Part shown: positions 48,442 to 58,126 of the stretch, in pieces
Numbering within the stretch: position 1 is the stretch's first letter
How the letters are laid out: each line of letters begins with the position of its first letter
Source of the DNA: Paenibacillus psychroresistens
Lineage (GTDB): Bacteria > Bacillota > Bacilli > Paenibacillales > NBRC-103111
Direction: 5' to 3'
DNA: 64,000 nucleotides
NCBI RefSeq assembly: GCF_009728935.1
Contig: NZ_CP034235.1
Coordinates: forward strand, 2,518,001-2,582,000
The notes under the pieces: model-generated
Seen by the model: the letters and a program-made list of their open reading frames with translations, nothing else
Told to the model about the DNA's origin: nothing
The model's database searches: none
Translations under genes and position numbers: made by a program

Positions 48442-50432
48442 GTGGTTATGACGAAAAAAGGTTATAAGTGGTTAGGTGGAACGCTATTTTTCTTTTTAAT
48501 TCTTTTGACAATGGCAAGTTCCGTTTTCGCATCAAATGTTCTTAAGGATGATTTTTCAAATATAGCAGGTTGGGATAAACAAGGAGTTGTTGTTAATTTA
48601 ACCCAAGCATGGGAAGGTTCCATGTTGCAAGATCCTTCGGTTCTCTATAACCAGGGTGGAGGGGCTTTGTTTAAAATGTGGTATGGAGCCTCCGGAGGCG
48701 GCATAGGATATGCTTCTTCTAATGATGGGGTCACTTGGACCAAATATGCTGGGAATCCCATTTTGGCAAATGGTCCCAACGGTGCAATTGATGATGGCGC
48801 AACAACTGTGCCTAGTGTTGTCTATAAGGATGGTATCTATCACATGACTTATATGATACACGATAATCAAGTTGCAAGAATAGCTTATGCATACGCAACC
48901 AACCCTCAAGGTCCTTGGACCAAATTTGGTGCAATTCTATCTCCGACGTTGGCATGGGAAGATAATTTTCTCTATAATACTTCATTAATGTATGACAGTG
49001 ACAATGGTATATGGAAAATGTGGTACACGGCAGGTAAAATTGCCTCTGCCGGTGGTGAACCAGAATTCATTTGTTATGCAACAGCAACTTCAATAACGGG
49101 GCCATGGACAAAATACAGTGGTAATCCCCTCATAAGTCCGATGGCGGATGGGCGAATCTAGGTATTGGAGGTCCTAATGTTTTAAAGAAAAATAATTTGT
49201 ACTATATGTCTGTTGTGGGTTGGCAAAATGATTACCCTTCACGCGGTGGCAGACTAGTTTCAACCGATGGAATTAATTGGAACTTAACGCGTGACAAAAT
49301 GCAAATTGACCTTGGAAATGCCGGAACATTTGAAGATGATATGATATATAGGCAGTACATCGTTAATGTAAATGGCACGGAGTATTTGTATTATAATGCG
49401 AAGGACAAACAATCCGGATGGAACGAGAGAATAGGGTTAGCGAAATGGAATAATAGTATACCGCTAATAAATCCAGCGAAGTGGTCAAAAACATTTGGCG
49501 CCAATTATGCTGGAGGCGGCACATTTACCATAGATGCTGGAAGGTTGAAAACAATGGGTGTGGCGCCTTCCGGTAGTAGTCAAGTCTTACAAGGAAATGT
49601 CAAAATAAATACGCCTAACTATTCGTTTTCAGTAGATGTCACACCAATTAGCACATCGAAAGACAATTCATTGCATATTAGAAGCACTAATCTTAATAAC
49701 TATTATTATGCGGGTATTGCATCTTGGGGAGGGAAGTATGCAATTGGAAAAATTGTAAATGGCGTTAATACGAAGTTAGTGTCTACGGGATTAGATTCAC
49801 AAATAAGTTATAATACCACTTACAAATTAAAGTTAGTTGTATCGGGAACAACAATTCAACTTTATGACAACGGTACACTGGTGTTAACAGCATCGGACAA
49901 TTCGCTTAATCCTTCATCTAGTTATGTGGATCTACAAACAACAAGTTCTGCGGGGCAAGCTTATTTTGACAATGTATCGGTTGATGACACAGGTATTTAT
50001 GATCCAACAAAGTATTATAAAATTATTAATAAGCTGAGTGGTAAAGCATTATCCATCTCTGCCGGAGGAACTTCTAACGGAAGCCCTGCGATTCTATATG
50101 CTTTCGTTAATGCAGATGATCAACTATGGCAAATCGTCGATGTTGGAGGTGGCTACAATAAATTAATTAATAAGAAGAGCGGCAGAGCCCTTTCTATTGT
50201 CTCAGGAGGTACAACCAATGGTTCTCAAGCTCATTTGTGGGATTTTGTAAATGCCACAGATCAAAAATGGAGTATTAGTGCAGCCAGTACAGGATATTTT
50301 AAGATATTAAATCAAAACAGCTTACGAGCACTATCCTGTGTAAATGGTGCAATGGCCAATAATACTCTTCTTCACCTATGGGATTATCTTGGAAACAATC
50401 CTGATCAAGATTGGACGATTGTACCACAATAA
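48442..50432 (+). pseudogene. Frameshifted secreted propeller glycosidase with ricin-type CBM
   Basis: Two frames encode one protein. The first, from GTG 48442 behind GGGAGG, has a signal peptide (FFFLILLTMASSVFA) and propeller repeats (QDPSVLY, MWYGASGGGIGYAS, TVPSVVYKDGIYHMTYM) and stops at 49159 after MADGRI. The other frame reads GWANLGIGGPNVLKKN from 49146 onward, continuing the propeller, a beta-sandwich, and three ricin repeats (SGKALSISAGG, SGRALSIVSGG, LRALSCVNGA). The crossover lies within about 49139-49158. Architecture mirrors the preceding gene. It is either a recent inactivating one-base change, a sequencing error or, less likely, a programmed shift, since no slippery heptamer is evident. 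Confidence 0.8.
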
Positions 50433-50464
50433 AAAAATCTCTGGAAATTGTGAAGTATCATGAA

Positions 50465-50500
50465 ATAGAATTCTTGCATAGCAAGAATTCTATTTTTCTT
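50465..50500 (+). terminator. Terminator after the GH pair
   Basis: A perfect 13-bp stem (ATAGAATTCTTGC and its complement) with a 3-nt loop, then TTTTCTTT. Confidence 0.92.
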
Positions 50501-50577
50501 TGAATTGACTGTATAAGTAACAAATGGTACGCTCTTGATAGCAATGGAATGCAAGATATTGCAAGGGAGCTTATAAA

Positions 50578-51591
50578 ATGGCAGATTCGAGAATAACAAG
50601 AGTAACGCTTAAGGATATAAGCTTAAAGACTGGTTATACGATAAACACAGTTTCTAGAGCTCTGAAGAATAAAGATGATATTTCAACCCAGACAAGAGAA
50701 CTAATTCAAAAGACAGCTAAAGATATGGGTTACATAAACAACTCATTGGCCAGCTCTTTGAGATCAGGTTCAACAAAAACAATAGCTATCATATTAGGAG
50801 ATATCTCTAATCCACATTTTGCAATTATGGTGAAAGAAATTGAAAAATCAATCAGAAAACATGGTTACGTTTCCCTAGTAATCAATACGGAAGAAAATAG
50901 TGAGTTAGAAGAGCAAGCAATCAACTCCGCTCTAGGAAAGCAAGTAGACGGGATTATTATTTGTCCAGTTCAAAAGAGTGTTGATAATATTGAATACTTA
51001 AAAAGAACAGGGATACCTTTTGTTTTACTTGGGCGAAGATTCGAGCGTACAGATTTCGATTATGTCATTTGTGATGATACCAATGGCGGGTATTTGGCTA
51101 CGAAGCATCTTTTGGAAAAGGAGCACAAACGGATCTTGATTCTTAAAGGACCTGACTATATATCCAGCGCAAAAGATAGACTTGATGGTTATGTAAAAGC
51201 TATGAATGAGCATCATATGGAGATCGACAATGAACTGATTCAAGAGGTTGGTGTTGTCTCAGGCGACAGCAGGCAGGTTATAAAGAGAGTTTTAGATGAA
51301 GGCATCCAATTTACAGCAGTAGTCGCTTTTAATGATATGATGGCATGGGAAGTAATATATACCTTGAACAGAAGAGGGTATAAGGTGCCCGACAATATCG
51401 CAGTGGTAGGTTTTGATAACATACAGTCTAGATTCTTCTTTCCGTTTCCACTTACTACCATTGCCAATTCAAAAAGCAAAATGTCTAAACGGGCTGTGGA
51501 CATATTACTCAAAAAAATAAATGATCCGAAATCACATACGATATTTAATGAAATTATTCAAACTCAGCTAATTGTAAGAGACAGCACCTAA
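50578..51591 (+). CDS. LacI-family transcriptional regulator (first paralog)
   Basis: A 337-residue repressor-type protein. The HTH is VTLKDISLKTGYTINTVSRAL (split: helix 1 to residue 15, recognition helix TINTVSRAL) with hinge helix NSLASSLRSG near residue 58; the periplasmic-binding-like domain begins IAIILGDISNPHF and has GRRFER, FDYVICDDTNGGYLATKHL and VVGFDNIQSRFFFP. The ligand is probably a sugar; specificity cannot be read. AAGGGAG precedes the ATG. No ATTAAC operator lies before it, unlike its paralog downstream. It ends in its own terminator. Confidence 0.9.
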   Translation: MADSRITRVTLKDISLKTGYTINTVSRALKNKDDISTQTRELIQKTAKDMGYINNSLASSLRSGSTKTIAIILGDISNPHFAIMVKEIEKSIRKHGYVSLVINTEENSELEEQAINSALGKQVDGIIICPVQKSVDNIEYLKRTGIPFVLLGRRFERTDFDYVICDDTNGGYLATKHLLEKEHKRILILKGPDYISSAKDRLDGYVKAMNEHHMEIDNELIQEVGVVSGDSRQVIKRVLDEGIQFTAVVAFNDMMAWEVIYTLNRRGYKVPDNIAVVGFDNIQSRFFFPFPLTTIANSKSKMSKRAVDILLKKINDPKSHTIFNEIIQTQLIVRDST

Positions 51592-51604
51592 AAGGATTCA
51601 TCAT

Positions 51605-51643
51605 AACCTGGAAGATCATGATAAATGACTTTCAGGTTTTTTT
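51605..51643 (+). terminator. Terminator after the first lacI-type gene
   Basis: AACCTG pairs with CAGGTT, with inner GAAG/CTTT and TCAT/ATGA pairs and one bulge. Seven T follow. Confidence 0.82.
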
Positions 51644-51657
51644 GCGTGGAAAAGGAA

Positions 51658-51713
51658 TAGACATTACGAAATAAATTTGTTATTATTACATTAACAGTTA
51701 CATTAACGTTAAT
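51658..51713 (+). promoter_or_regulatory. Promoter and operators of the second lacI-type gene
   Basis: TAGACA and TATTAT are spaced 17 nt. Three bases after the -10 begins ATTAACAGTTA (51690), an imperfect copy, then the palindrome ATTAACGTTAAT (51702-51713). This suggests autoregulation or cross-control by the first paralog. Confidence 0.7.
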
Positions 51714-51774
51714 TAAGTTTTTTTATGATGAGAGCGAAGCATCTTAATACTAGATTAGGAAGTGCGTTTAGAAG

Positions 51775-52782
51775 ATGGAAGTTAAGAAAATCAAATTAAA
51801 GGATGTAGCCCTAAGGACAGGATTTACGATTAATACAGTATCCAGAGCTTTAAAAAATAAAGAAGAAATATCTTTATCTACAAGGAAAGTCATTCAAGAA
51901 ACGGCTAAATTAATGGGCTATTTCGTAAATACAATAGCAAGTTCATTAAGATCAGGCTTTACGAAATCTATTGCAGTAATTATTGGAGATATTTCGAATC
52001 CTCACTTCGGGATTACGGTTAAGGAAATTGAAGTCCTAGCGCGGAAACGCGGATATACCATTTTTATTATTACCACAGAAGAAGATGATCATCTTGAAGA
52101 AAAGGCTATTCAGTCTGCTATCTCCCAGAATGTAGATGGTATTATTATATGTCCGACGCAACGAGGAATTGAAAACATTCACTTTCTGCAGAAAACGGGA
52201 ATTCCTTTTGTTCTATTGGGCCGTCGATTTGAAGAAGAACATGACATTGATTATGTTGTGTGTGACGATGTAAATGGCGGGTATATAGCAATAAAGCATT
52301 TGTTGGATATAGGAAGAAAAAAAATCCTGTTTCTAAATGGACCCTCTTATATTTCTAGTGCTAGAGACCGGCTTCAGGGTTATAAATTGGCACTTCAAGA
52401 AGCTGGTGCTTCATTTGATCCTGCACTAATAAGGGAGATAGGGGTTACTGCGGGCGAATCTCGTAATGAAATAAAAAAACTGCTGCAGGATGGAATAGAG
52501 TTCGACGGCATTTTTGCTTTTAGTGATATGATGGCTTGGGAAGCAATCTATATGTTAAATTTAAAGGGTTTTAGTGTTCCTAAAGATTTCTCTGTGGTTG
52601 GTTTCGATAATATCCAATCACGATTCTATTTTCCAATGCTGCTAACAACTGTAAGCAACTCTAAAACCACAATGTCGCGAAGAACAATTGATATTTTACT
52701 TCGAAAAATAAAGGATCCGCTAATTAAAAACAAATTTTGTGAAGTTCTCGAAACTCGATTAATCATTAGAGAAAGTACATAA
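51775..52782 (+). CDS. LacI-family transcriptional regulator (second paralog)
   Basis: A 335-residue protein clearly related over its full length to the preceding LacI-type protein. Recognition helix TINTVSRALKNKEEIS and hinge NTIASSLRSG match the first paralog almost residue for residue, so both should bind the same or very similar operators. The ligand domain keeps GDISNPHFGITVKEIE, IDGIIICPTQ-type strands, GRRFEEEHDIDYVVCDD and VVGFDNIQSRFYFP. The two differ more in the sugar-binding part, allowing different inducers. It is 13 nt from the HAD gene, so they share a transcript. Confidence 0.9.
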   Translation: MEVKKIKLKDVALRTGFTINTVSRALKNKEEISLSTRKVIQETAKLMGYFVNTIASSLRSGFTKSIAVIIGDISNPHFGITVKEIEVLARKRGYTIFIITTEEDDHLEEKAIQSAISQNVDGIIICPTQRGIENIHFLQKTGIPFVLLGRRFEEEHDIDYVVCDDVNGGYIAIKHLLDIGRKKILFLNGPSYISSARDRLQGYKLALQEAGASFDPALIREIGVTAGESRNEIKKLLQDGIEFDGIFAFSDMMAWEAIYMLNLKGFSVPKDFSVVGFDNIQSRFYFPMLLTTVSNSKTTMSRRTIDILLRKIKDPLIKNKFCEVLETRLIIREST

Positions 52783-52795
52783 CTTGGAGGATTAG

Positions 52796-53584
52796 ATGAT
52801 AAAGTTATTTGTAAGCGATATCGACGGAACTTTACTAGATAGTAATAAAAACATTAAAAAATCGGATATAGAAGCTATAGTTGCTATGAATGAATCAGGG
52901 ATAGAGTTCTGTCTAGCCTCAGGTCGCATGTATAGTGAAATCATAAATATTATGAATCAGATAGGCGGGAATTATCATGCAGTCTGCCAGAACGGAGCTT
53001 CCATATATGATAAAAATGGTAAACTAATAGCCGCAAGGGTATTCAATAATACGATAATAAAATCGATTATTACTTCCGTTTTATTACTGTTTCCTGAACT
53101 TGTAACTATCACATGTACATCAAGCGATAATTATGTGATTGAATACAATAATGAAGCCATAAGAGTAGGCGAGAGGTTCTTAACTCCGTTAAAGGAAAAT
53201 AGAGAGCTGCTTGAGGATATAGAAAAAGGTTCAAATATAACTAAATTATCTATATATGGAAATGTAATCGCTCTCCAAAAACTATTAAATTATCTAAATG
53301 AGAGATTTGGCGATAATATAACAGCCTTTTTTTCAGATCCGGATGGGATTGATATTATGCCTAGGAATGTAGATAAGGGATCGGGAATAGCCATTTTAAT
53401 TAATTCTATAGGGATTTTTCCTGATGAACTAGCTTGTGTAGGAGATTCATTCAATGATCTTGCTATGTTTAACTGTACACCAAATAGCTTTGTAATGAAC
53501 AAGAGTCATCCAGAGCTTAAGCAATCAGCAAAGTTTACAGTCATGTCAGTTGCAGAAGCTATTAAAACGGCAATAACCCTATAA
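52796..53584 (+). CDS. Cof-type HAD-superfamily hydrolase
   Basis: A 262-residue phosphatase. Motif I DIDGTLLDS (residues 8-16) with the two catalytic Asp, motif II LASGR, motif III Lys in KGSGI (near residue 198) and motif IV GDSFNDLAMF (near residue 218) are intact, with the Cof-type C2 cap between. It probably dephosphorylates a sugar phosphate. TTGGAGG precedes the ATG. Cotranscription with the second LacI-type gene under an ATTAAC operator links it to the locus, perhaps to relieve sugar-phosphate stress; that is inference. Confidence 0.88.
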   Translation: MIKLFVSDIDGTLLDSNKNIKKSDIEAIVAMNESGIEFCLASGRMYSEIINIMNQIGGNYHAVCQNGASIYDKNGKLIAARVFNNTIIKSIITSVLLLFPELVTITCTSSDNYVIEYNNEAIRVGERFLTPLKENRELLEDIEKGSNITKLSIYGNVIALQKLLNYLNERFGDNITAFFSDPDGIDIMPRNVDKGSGIAILINSIGIFPDELACVGDSFNDLAMFNCTPNSFVMNKSHPELKQSAKFTVMSVAEAIKTAITL

Positions 53585-53680
53585 TTCATAGCAAAGACGT
53601 CATCGAAAAGGGATGGCGTATTTAAGATTGCCTTTCATTTTGAAGAGTTTATCTCATAATGCTGTGCAAACAAAAAAGTA

Positions 53681-53737
53681 TTGACAATAATAAAGAATCG
53701 ATGGTATCGTTTAATTAACGTTAATGTTAACATTAAT
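53681..53737 (+). promoter_or_regulatory. Promoter and tiled operators of the dehydrogenase-GH127 operon
   Basis: A perfect TTGACA (53681) and TATCGT (53705) are spaced 18 nt. Three bases after the -10 begin four hexamer tiles, ATTAAC, GTTAAT, GTTAAC and ATTAAT (53714-53737), forming two abutting 12-bp dyads. Leader to the first gene is about 160 nt with nothing else recognised. Confidence 0.75.
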
Positions 53738-53879
53738 GTTGTCGAAAATGAATGATCTAACAAGTATGCTAATTCTTATTTTACTTAGAGAGAGGACAGT
53801 GCATTAGTAATTTTATTCATGATAATGTATTCGCCAAAACAAAGCTATTCTCAAAAAAACAAAATGGAGGAAAAATGAA

Positions 53880-54917
53880 ATGACAACTTTAAAAAACATA
53901 CCTGAATCTATGAATATTCCTTTATTTATTGGAGCTGGAAAAATCGAATACGGGCAAAAAGCGATTCCCACTCCTGGACCAGGGCAGATTCTTCTGCAAG
54001 TGAAAGCAAACGCACTTTGCGGTTCCGATAGAACTCAATTCTATGATGGTTCAGAGACGACTCCAGGTCATGAAGCCTCAGGTATTGTGGCAGCTGTTGG
54101 GGAAGGTGTCCAAATAACTATTGGTACACCTGGAGTAGTATTTCTAATGGATTTCTGCGGTGAGTGTCGCAGCTGCAAGAAAGGGTTTACCAATCAATGT
54201 TTTAACAAACGGGCTGACTATGGATTTACACATGATGGGGGCTACACTCCTTATATAGTTGTGAATGAAAATGTATTCTATCCAACTGATCCTTCCATTC
54301 CGTTGTCAGAAGCAACAATAATACTGGACATTATGGGTACTGGCGGACATTCTATCAAGCGAGCTCAACTCGTTCACAAAGATATCAGTTCGATTCTGAT
54401 CGCAGGTGCAGGTCCGATAGGTTTAGGCGTGCTTGCAATGGCTAAAATATTGCTCGGCAAAGAAATCCCAGTATTTATTATGGATTTTGTTCAGTATCGT
54501 TTGGATCTAGCTGAGCAAATGGGGGCGATTCCCATTCATCTTGGAAATAAATCTTTGGTTGAATCGATTCAAGCTGCGGGTTTTACGGGTATTGATGTTG
54601 CCATTGATACCAGTGGAAAAACTTCAGCTCGTCAGTCTTCTTTGGATATTTTAAACCAGAGAGGAGTGCTCATCTGCGTCGGACACGGGGAGGAATTGCA
54701 CCTGAAGGTATCAAGCGACCTTATTGCGACTGAACGGAGTGTACTAGGCAGCGAATATTTTCAATACCATGAACTCGCGGAAAACCATGAATTGTTAAAA
54801 CAACATTTACCCTACCTCAGCCAAATCATTACCCATCGATTTGGATTAGACCAAATTCAAGAAGCTTACGAGCTGTTCTTCCAAGGAGATACTGGGAAGG
54901 TGATTATCGAGCAATGA
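53880..54917 (+). CDS. Zinc-dependent medium-chain alcohol/polyol dehydrogenase
   Basis: A 345-residue MDR enzyme. Catalytic-zinc residues appear in NALCGSDRTQF (Cys) and PGHEASGIV (His-Glu); the structural zinc site is CGECRSCKKGFTNQC (four Cys); the Rossmann motif is AGAGPIGLGVLAMA near residue 180. Sorbitol/threonine-dehydrogenase-like enzymes of this type oxidise sugar hydroxyls with NAD(P). GGAGG precedes the ATG. Its stop overlaps the Gfo/Idh/MocA gene by 4 nt. The real substrate is unknown; context suggests an arabinose-containing sugar. Confidence 0.88.
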   Translation: MTTLKNIPESMNIPLFIGAGKIEYGQKAIPTPGPGQILLQVKANALCGSDRTQFYDGSETTPGHEASGIVAAVGEGVQITIGTPGVVFLMDFCGECRSCKKGFTNQCFNKRADYGFTHDGGYTPYIVVNENVFYPTDPSIPLSEATIILDIMGTGGHSIKRAQLVHKDISSILIAGAGPIGLGVLAMAKILLGKEIPVFIMDFVQYRLDLAEQMGAIPIHLGNKSLVESIQAAGFTGIDVAIDTSGKTSARQSSLDILNQRGVLICVGHGEELHLKVSSDLIATERSVLGSEYFQYHELAENHELLKQHLPYLSQIITHRFGLDQIQEAYELFFQGDTGKVIIEQ

Positions 54918-55945
54918 CTAGACAAGGTAAATTGAAAGTAGCATTAGTTGGAGCTGGTGGAACAACAGACGGGAAAGGGTTATCAGGTGGATTCAAGTCT
55001 CCGGGTAGCTGGGGACACCAGCATGCGCGTATCTTCTCAACTCGACCTGATGTCGATTTTTGTGCGATCGTTGGACGTGATCCTGAGAAGACTCAAAGAA
55101 AAGCAATTGAATACGGTACCAACTCTTATACAAGCATTTCAGATATGCTGGAAAAGGAAACACCTGATTTAGTCAGCATGTGTCTCCCCAATCAGGACCA
55201 TTTCAAAGCAACGCTGCAAGTCATTCAAGCGGGATTTCCGTTGTTGGTTGAAAAACCGCTTGTTTTCGATTTAAAAGAAGCGGATATACTTTTGAACGAA
55301 GCAGCGAAACGGAACCTATTTTTTGCGATTAACTTAAATCATCGCTTTGCAAAGCCTGTCCAGCTAGCCTATGATGCGATTAAGAATGGGAAATTGGGAG
55401 ATCTGACTTTTGCGTCTTGGAGATTCGGAGGAGAGGGTGCAAGTGAACATCCTCATGCCAATTTAATCGAAACCCAATGTCATGGGATTGATATGCTAGA
55501 GTACCTATGCGGACCAATAGAATCCGTTATGGCGGAAATGACGGATAAGACAGGAGGCGGTTTCCGCACATTGTCACTGGCTTTGAAATTTACGAATGGG
55601 GCAGTTGGAAGCTTGATTGGAACCTATGATTCTTCCTATGCCTATCCAGATACCCAACGTGTTGAGCTAGACGGAACGAAGGGTCGTATTGTAATCCACG
55701 ATACAGTTAAGCGCTATACGTACAATGGTTTAGGCAATGAACTCGGTGAAGTTTGGGAAGCAGGTTATTTTAACGATGAGGATCGGGATTTCCACCGAAC
55801 TTTTGATAATCATATTGATAAGTTATTGCAAGCATTGCGAGCAGGAGAACAACCGCCTGTCCATGCAAAAGCGGGTTATCGTGCGTTATTGGTTGCCGAT
55901 GCAGCAATACGTTCCTATCAAAGCGGGAGCCGCATTAAAATATAA
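54914..55945 (+). CDS. Gfo/Idh/MocA-family oxidoreductase
   Basis: A 343-residue NAD(P)-dependent sugar oxidoreductase. The N-terminal strand VALVGAGGTTDGKG, the conserved LLVEKPLVFD (near residue 95) and INLNHRFAKPVQ follow the family plan; GHGIDM-type catalytic region reads TQCHGIDMLEYL near residue 195. It is coupled to the dehydrogenase before it (ATGA) and lies 18 nt before the GH127 gene. Such enzymes oxidise or reduce a sugar or its glycoside; pairing with an MDR dehydrogenase suggests two successive redox steps, which is inference. Confidence 0.87.
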   Translation: MTRQGKLKVALVGAGGTTDGKGLSGGFKSPGSWGHQHARIFSTRPDVDFCAIVGRDPEKTQRKAIEYGTNSYTSISDMLEKETPDLVSMCLPNQDHFKATLQVIQAGFPLLVEKPLVFDLKEADILLNEAAKRNLFFAINLNHRFAKPVQLAYDAIKNGKLGDLTFASWRFGGEGASEHPHANLIETQCHGIDMLEYLCGPIESVMAEMTDKTGGGFRTLSLALKFTNGAVGSLIGTYDSSYAYPDTQRVELDGTKGRIVIHDTVKRYTYNGLGNELGEVWEAGYFNDEDRDFHRTFDNHIDKLLQALRAGEQPPVHAKAGYRALLVADAAIRSYQSGSRIKI

Positions 55946-55963
55946 AGAATAGGAGAATGACCG

Positions 55964-57952
55964 GTGACAAACTACAACTCAGATAGAGTACTTAAAACGA
56001 CTTATAAATATCAGAAAGTATCCAATATTCCGGTATCCAATGTTAAGATTTCCGACAAATTTTGGGCACCTAAGCTAAAAGTATTACGAGAAGTATCCAT
56101 AAAAGATATTCTAGATAAATTTGAAAGCGATGGTGCTTTTAGAAATTTTGATTTTGTGCGAGAAGGGAAGGGCGGGTATCACTGTGGTGAGCCTTGGTTT
56201 GATGGCCTAATTTATGAAACAATACGGGGAGTAGCGGATATTCTCGCTGTGGATTATGATGCAGAAACGGATCAGAGAGTCGATGAAATAATTGAGAAGG
56301 TTGCTCAGGCACAGGATGCAGTGGGTGACGGATATATCAACACATATACATTGCTAGACCGACCAAACCAACGTTGGGGTGACAATGGGGGTAATTTAAG
56401 ATGGCAGCATGATGTCTATAATGCAGGATGTCTGGTTGAAGCAGGTGTTCATCACTATAAAGCGACAGGTAAAATATCATTGCTTGAGGTTGCGGTCAAA
56501 TTTGCAAATCATATGAGCGAGTTAATGGGACCTTCTCCCAAACGGAATATAGTACCTGCCCATTCCCTTCCAGAAGAGGCATTACTCAAACTCTATCAGT
56601 TAGCAATGGATGAACCGAAACTGGCGGAGAAACTTAGCAGCCCTTTTATTGCATCGGAGTATCTAGATTTGGTGAAGTTCTGGATTGAAAACCGGGGGAA
56701 TCATGAGGGGAGACCTTCGTGGGAGGCCTATTCACAAGATCATAAGCCTTTAATGGAACAGGACGAAGCCGTTGGGCATGCTGTTCGTGCAACCCTCTTA
56801 TATACAGGATTAACCTCTCTTTATTTAACTACCGGTGAAAAAAAGTATGTTGAAAAAGCTAAGGAGCTCTGGAACAATATCTCCTATCAGAAATCGCATA
56901 TAAGTGGTGGGATAGGAGCTGTACATCTGGAAGAAAAATTCGGCGAAGCCTATGAACTTCCCGATAATGGATATTTGGAAACGTGTGCAGCAGTTGGTAT
57001 GGGTTATTTTAGTTGGAACCTTTTCTTGGCATCTGGTGAAAGTAAATATATCGATACGTTAGAAAACATTCTTTACAACATATTGTTAGCTGGACGTTCC
57101 ATGAATGGTCATAAATATTCTTATGAGAATCCACTTGTCAGCAATGGCGCGCATAATCGCTGGGAATGGCATAATTGTCCGTGCTGTCCGCCGATGCTTG
57201 TTAAGATGCTGCCAGAATTAGCGTCATTCATCTATGCGTTCGATCACGAAGGGGTCTTCGTCAATCTCTATGTAGAAGGCGAAGCTGAGGTTACTATTGG
57301 GGACGTGAAGGTCCATCTATTGCAGAAAACGACTTATCCTTGGGATGGTTCGGTTGGAATTGTTGTATCACCTGCACAAGCTGCTTCTTTCAAAGTACGT
57401 ACTCGAGTTCCCGAGTGGTGTGATAACTATTCGATCAAAGTTAATGGAGATTCAATAAATTATACGACCATCAACGGATATGCTGTTATCGATAGGGAAT
57501 GGAAGAGCGGTGACGTGATCCAACTAGATCTTGTAATGCCCGTTATGTTAATCGAAGCCCATCCTTATGTGAAATCCCATGTTAACAAAGTGGCAATCAA
57601 ACGAGGACCCATGCTGTATTGTCTTGAGTCAATGGACAATGAAAAGTATGTGATCAAGCGAGGAGCCGCTCAATATACTCGTGAGTCTCTAGATAAAGAG
57701 GGCACGAAAAGTAAGCTGCCGGTAGCTCCTGCTTTTGAATTGGAGTATTTGGATGACTTCTTTGATGGGGCAGTAATTATTCGTACGAAGGACGTAGAGG
57801 ATAATGATATTACAGCAATTCCGTACCCTTATTGGAATAACAGATCGCGTGGCTCTATGACTGTCTGGTTGCAGCTAGAGAGGCCGATAGACTTGCTTGG
57901 ATGGGAAAATCGACTATACAGGAAAGTAAAACCACATATTACGGATAAATAG
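55964..57952 (+). CDS. GH127-family beta-L-arabinofuranosidase-like enzyme
   Basis: A 662-residue protein without signal peptide, near the length of HypBA1, the founding GH127 enzyme. It has the (alpha/alpha)6 barrel segments GGYHCGEPWFDGLIYET and RWQHDVYNAGCLVEA, then YLETCAAVGMGYF (Glu and Cys) and WHNCPCCPPMLVKML with the paired Cys; in HypBA1 these residues bind zinc and the Cys is the nucleophile. C-terminal beta-sandwich domains follow. It should hydrolyse imported beta-L-arabinofuranosides, as found on hydroxyproline-rich plant proteins. It starts at GTG behind AGGAGA and closes the operon. Confidence 0.88.
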   Translation: MTNYNSDRVLKTTYKYQKVSNIPVSNVKISDKFWAPKLKVLREVSIKDILDKFESDGAFRNFDFVREGKGGYHCGEPWFDGLIYETIRGVADILAVDYDAETDQRVDEIIEKVAQAQDAVGDGYINTYTLLDRPNQRWGDNGGNLRWQHDVYNAGCLVEAGVHHYKATGKISLLEVAVKFANHMSELMGPSPKRNIVPAHSLPEEALLKLYQLAMDEPKLAEKLSSPFIASEYLDLVKFWIENRGNHEGRPSWEAYSQDHKPLMEQDEAVGHAVRATLLYTGLTSLYLTTGEKKYVEKAKELWNNISYQKSHISGGIGAVHLEEKFGEAYELPDNGYLETCAAVGMGYFSWNLFLASGESKYIDTLENILYNILLAGRSMNGHKYSYENPLVSNGAHNRWEWHNCPCCPPMLVKMLPELASFIYAFDHEGVFVNLYVEGEAEVTIGDVKVHLLQKTTYPWDGSVGIVVSPAQAASFKVRTRVPEWCDNYSIKVNGDSINYTTINGYAVIDREWKSGDVIQLDLVMPVMLIEAHPYVKSHVNKVAIKRGPMLYCLESMDNEKYVIKRGAAQYTRESLDKEGTKSKLPVAPAFELEYLDDFFDGAVIIRTKDVEDNDITAIPYPYWNNRSRGSMTVWLQLERPIDLLGWENRLYRKVKPHITDK

Positions 57953-57968
57953 GTATTAACTAATCTAA

Positions 57969-57996
57969 AAGGAGCTGTATGGTTTCGCAGCTCCTT
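57969..57996 (+). terminator. Hairpin after the GH127 operon
   Basis: A perfect 9-bp stem (AAGGAGCTG / CAGCTCCTT) with a 10-nt loop but no T-run. It may end or protect the transcript. Confidence 0.5.
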
Positions 57997-58126
57997 CAAG
58001 AGTTCTTAAGTGATAAATTCTACGTCTGTGGCACTCCTGATCTGTTTCATAATGTCAGTATGATTTTGTCTTTGTAGATTTTTATGACGACATTATCACT
58101 GACTGACGAAAGTATTTTAAAAATGG

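Noticed and set aside
48436..50432. Programmed frameshifting of the second glycosidase
   Set aside because: No slippery heptamer, internal ribosome site or downstream pseudoknot is evident at 49139-49160; a mutation or read error is simpler.
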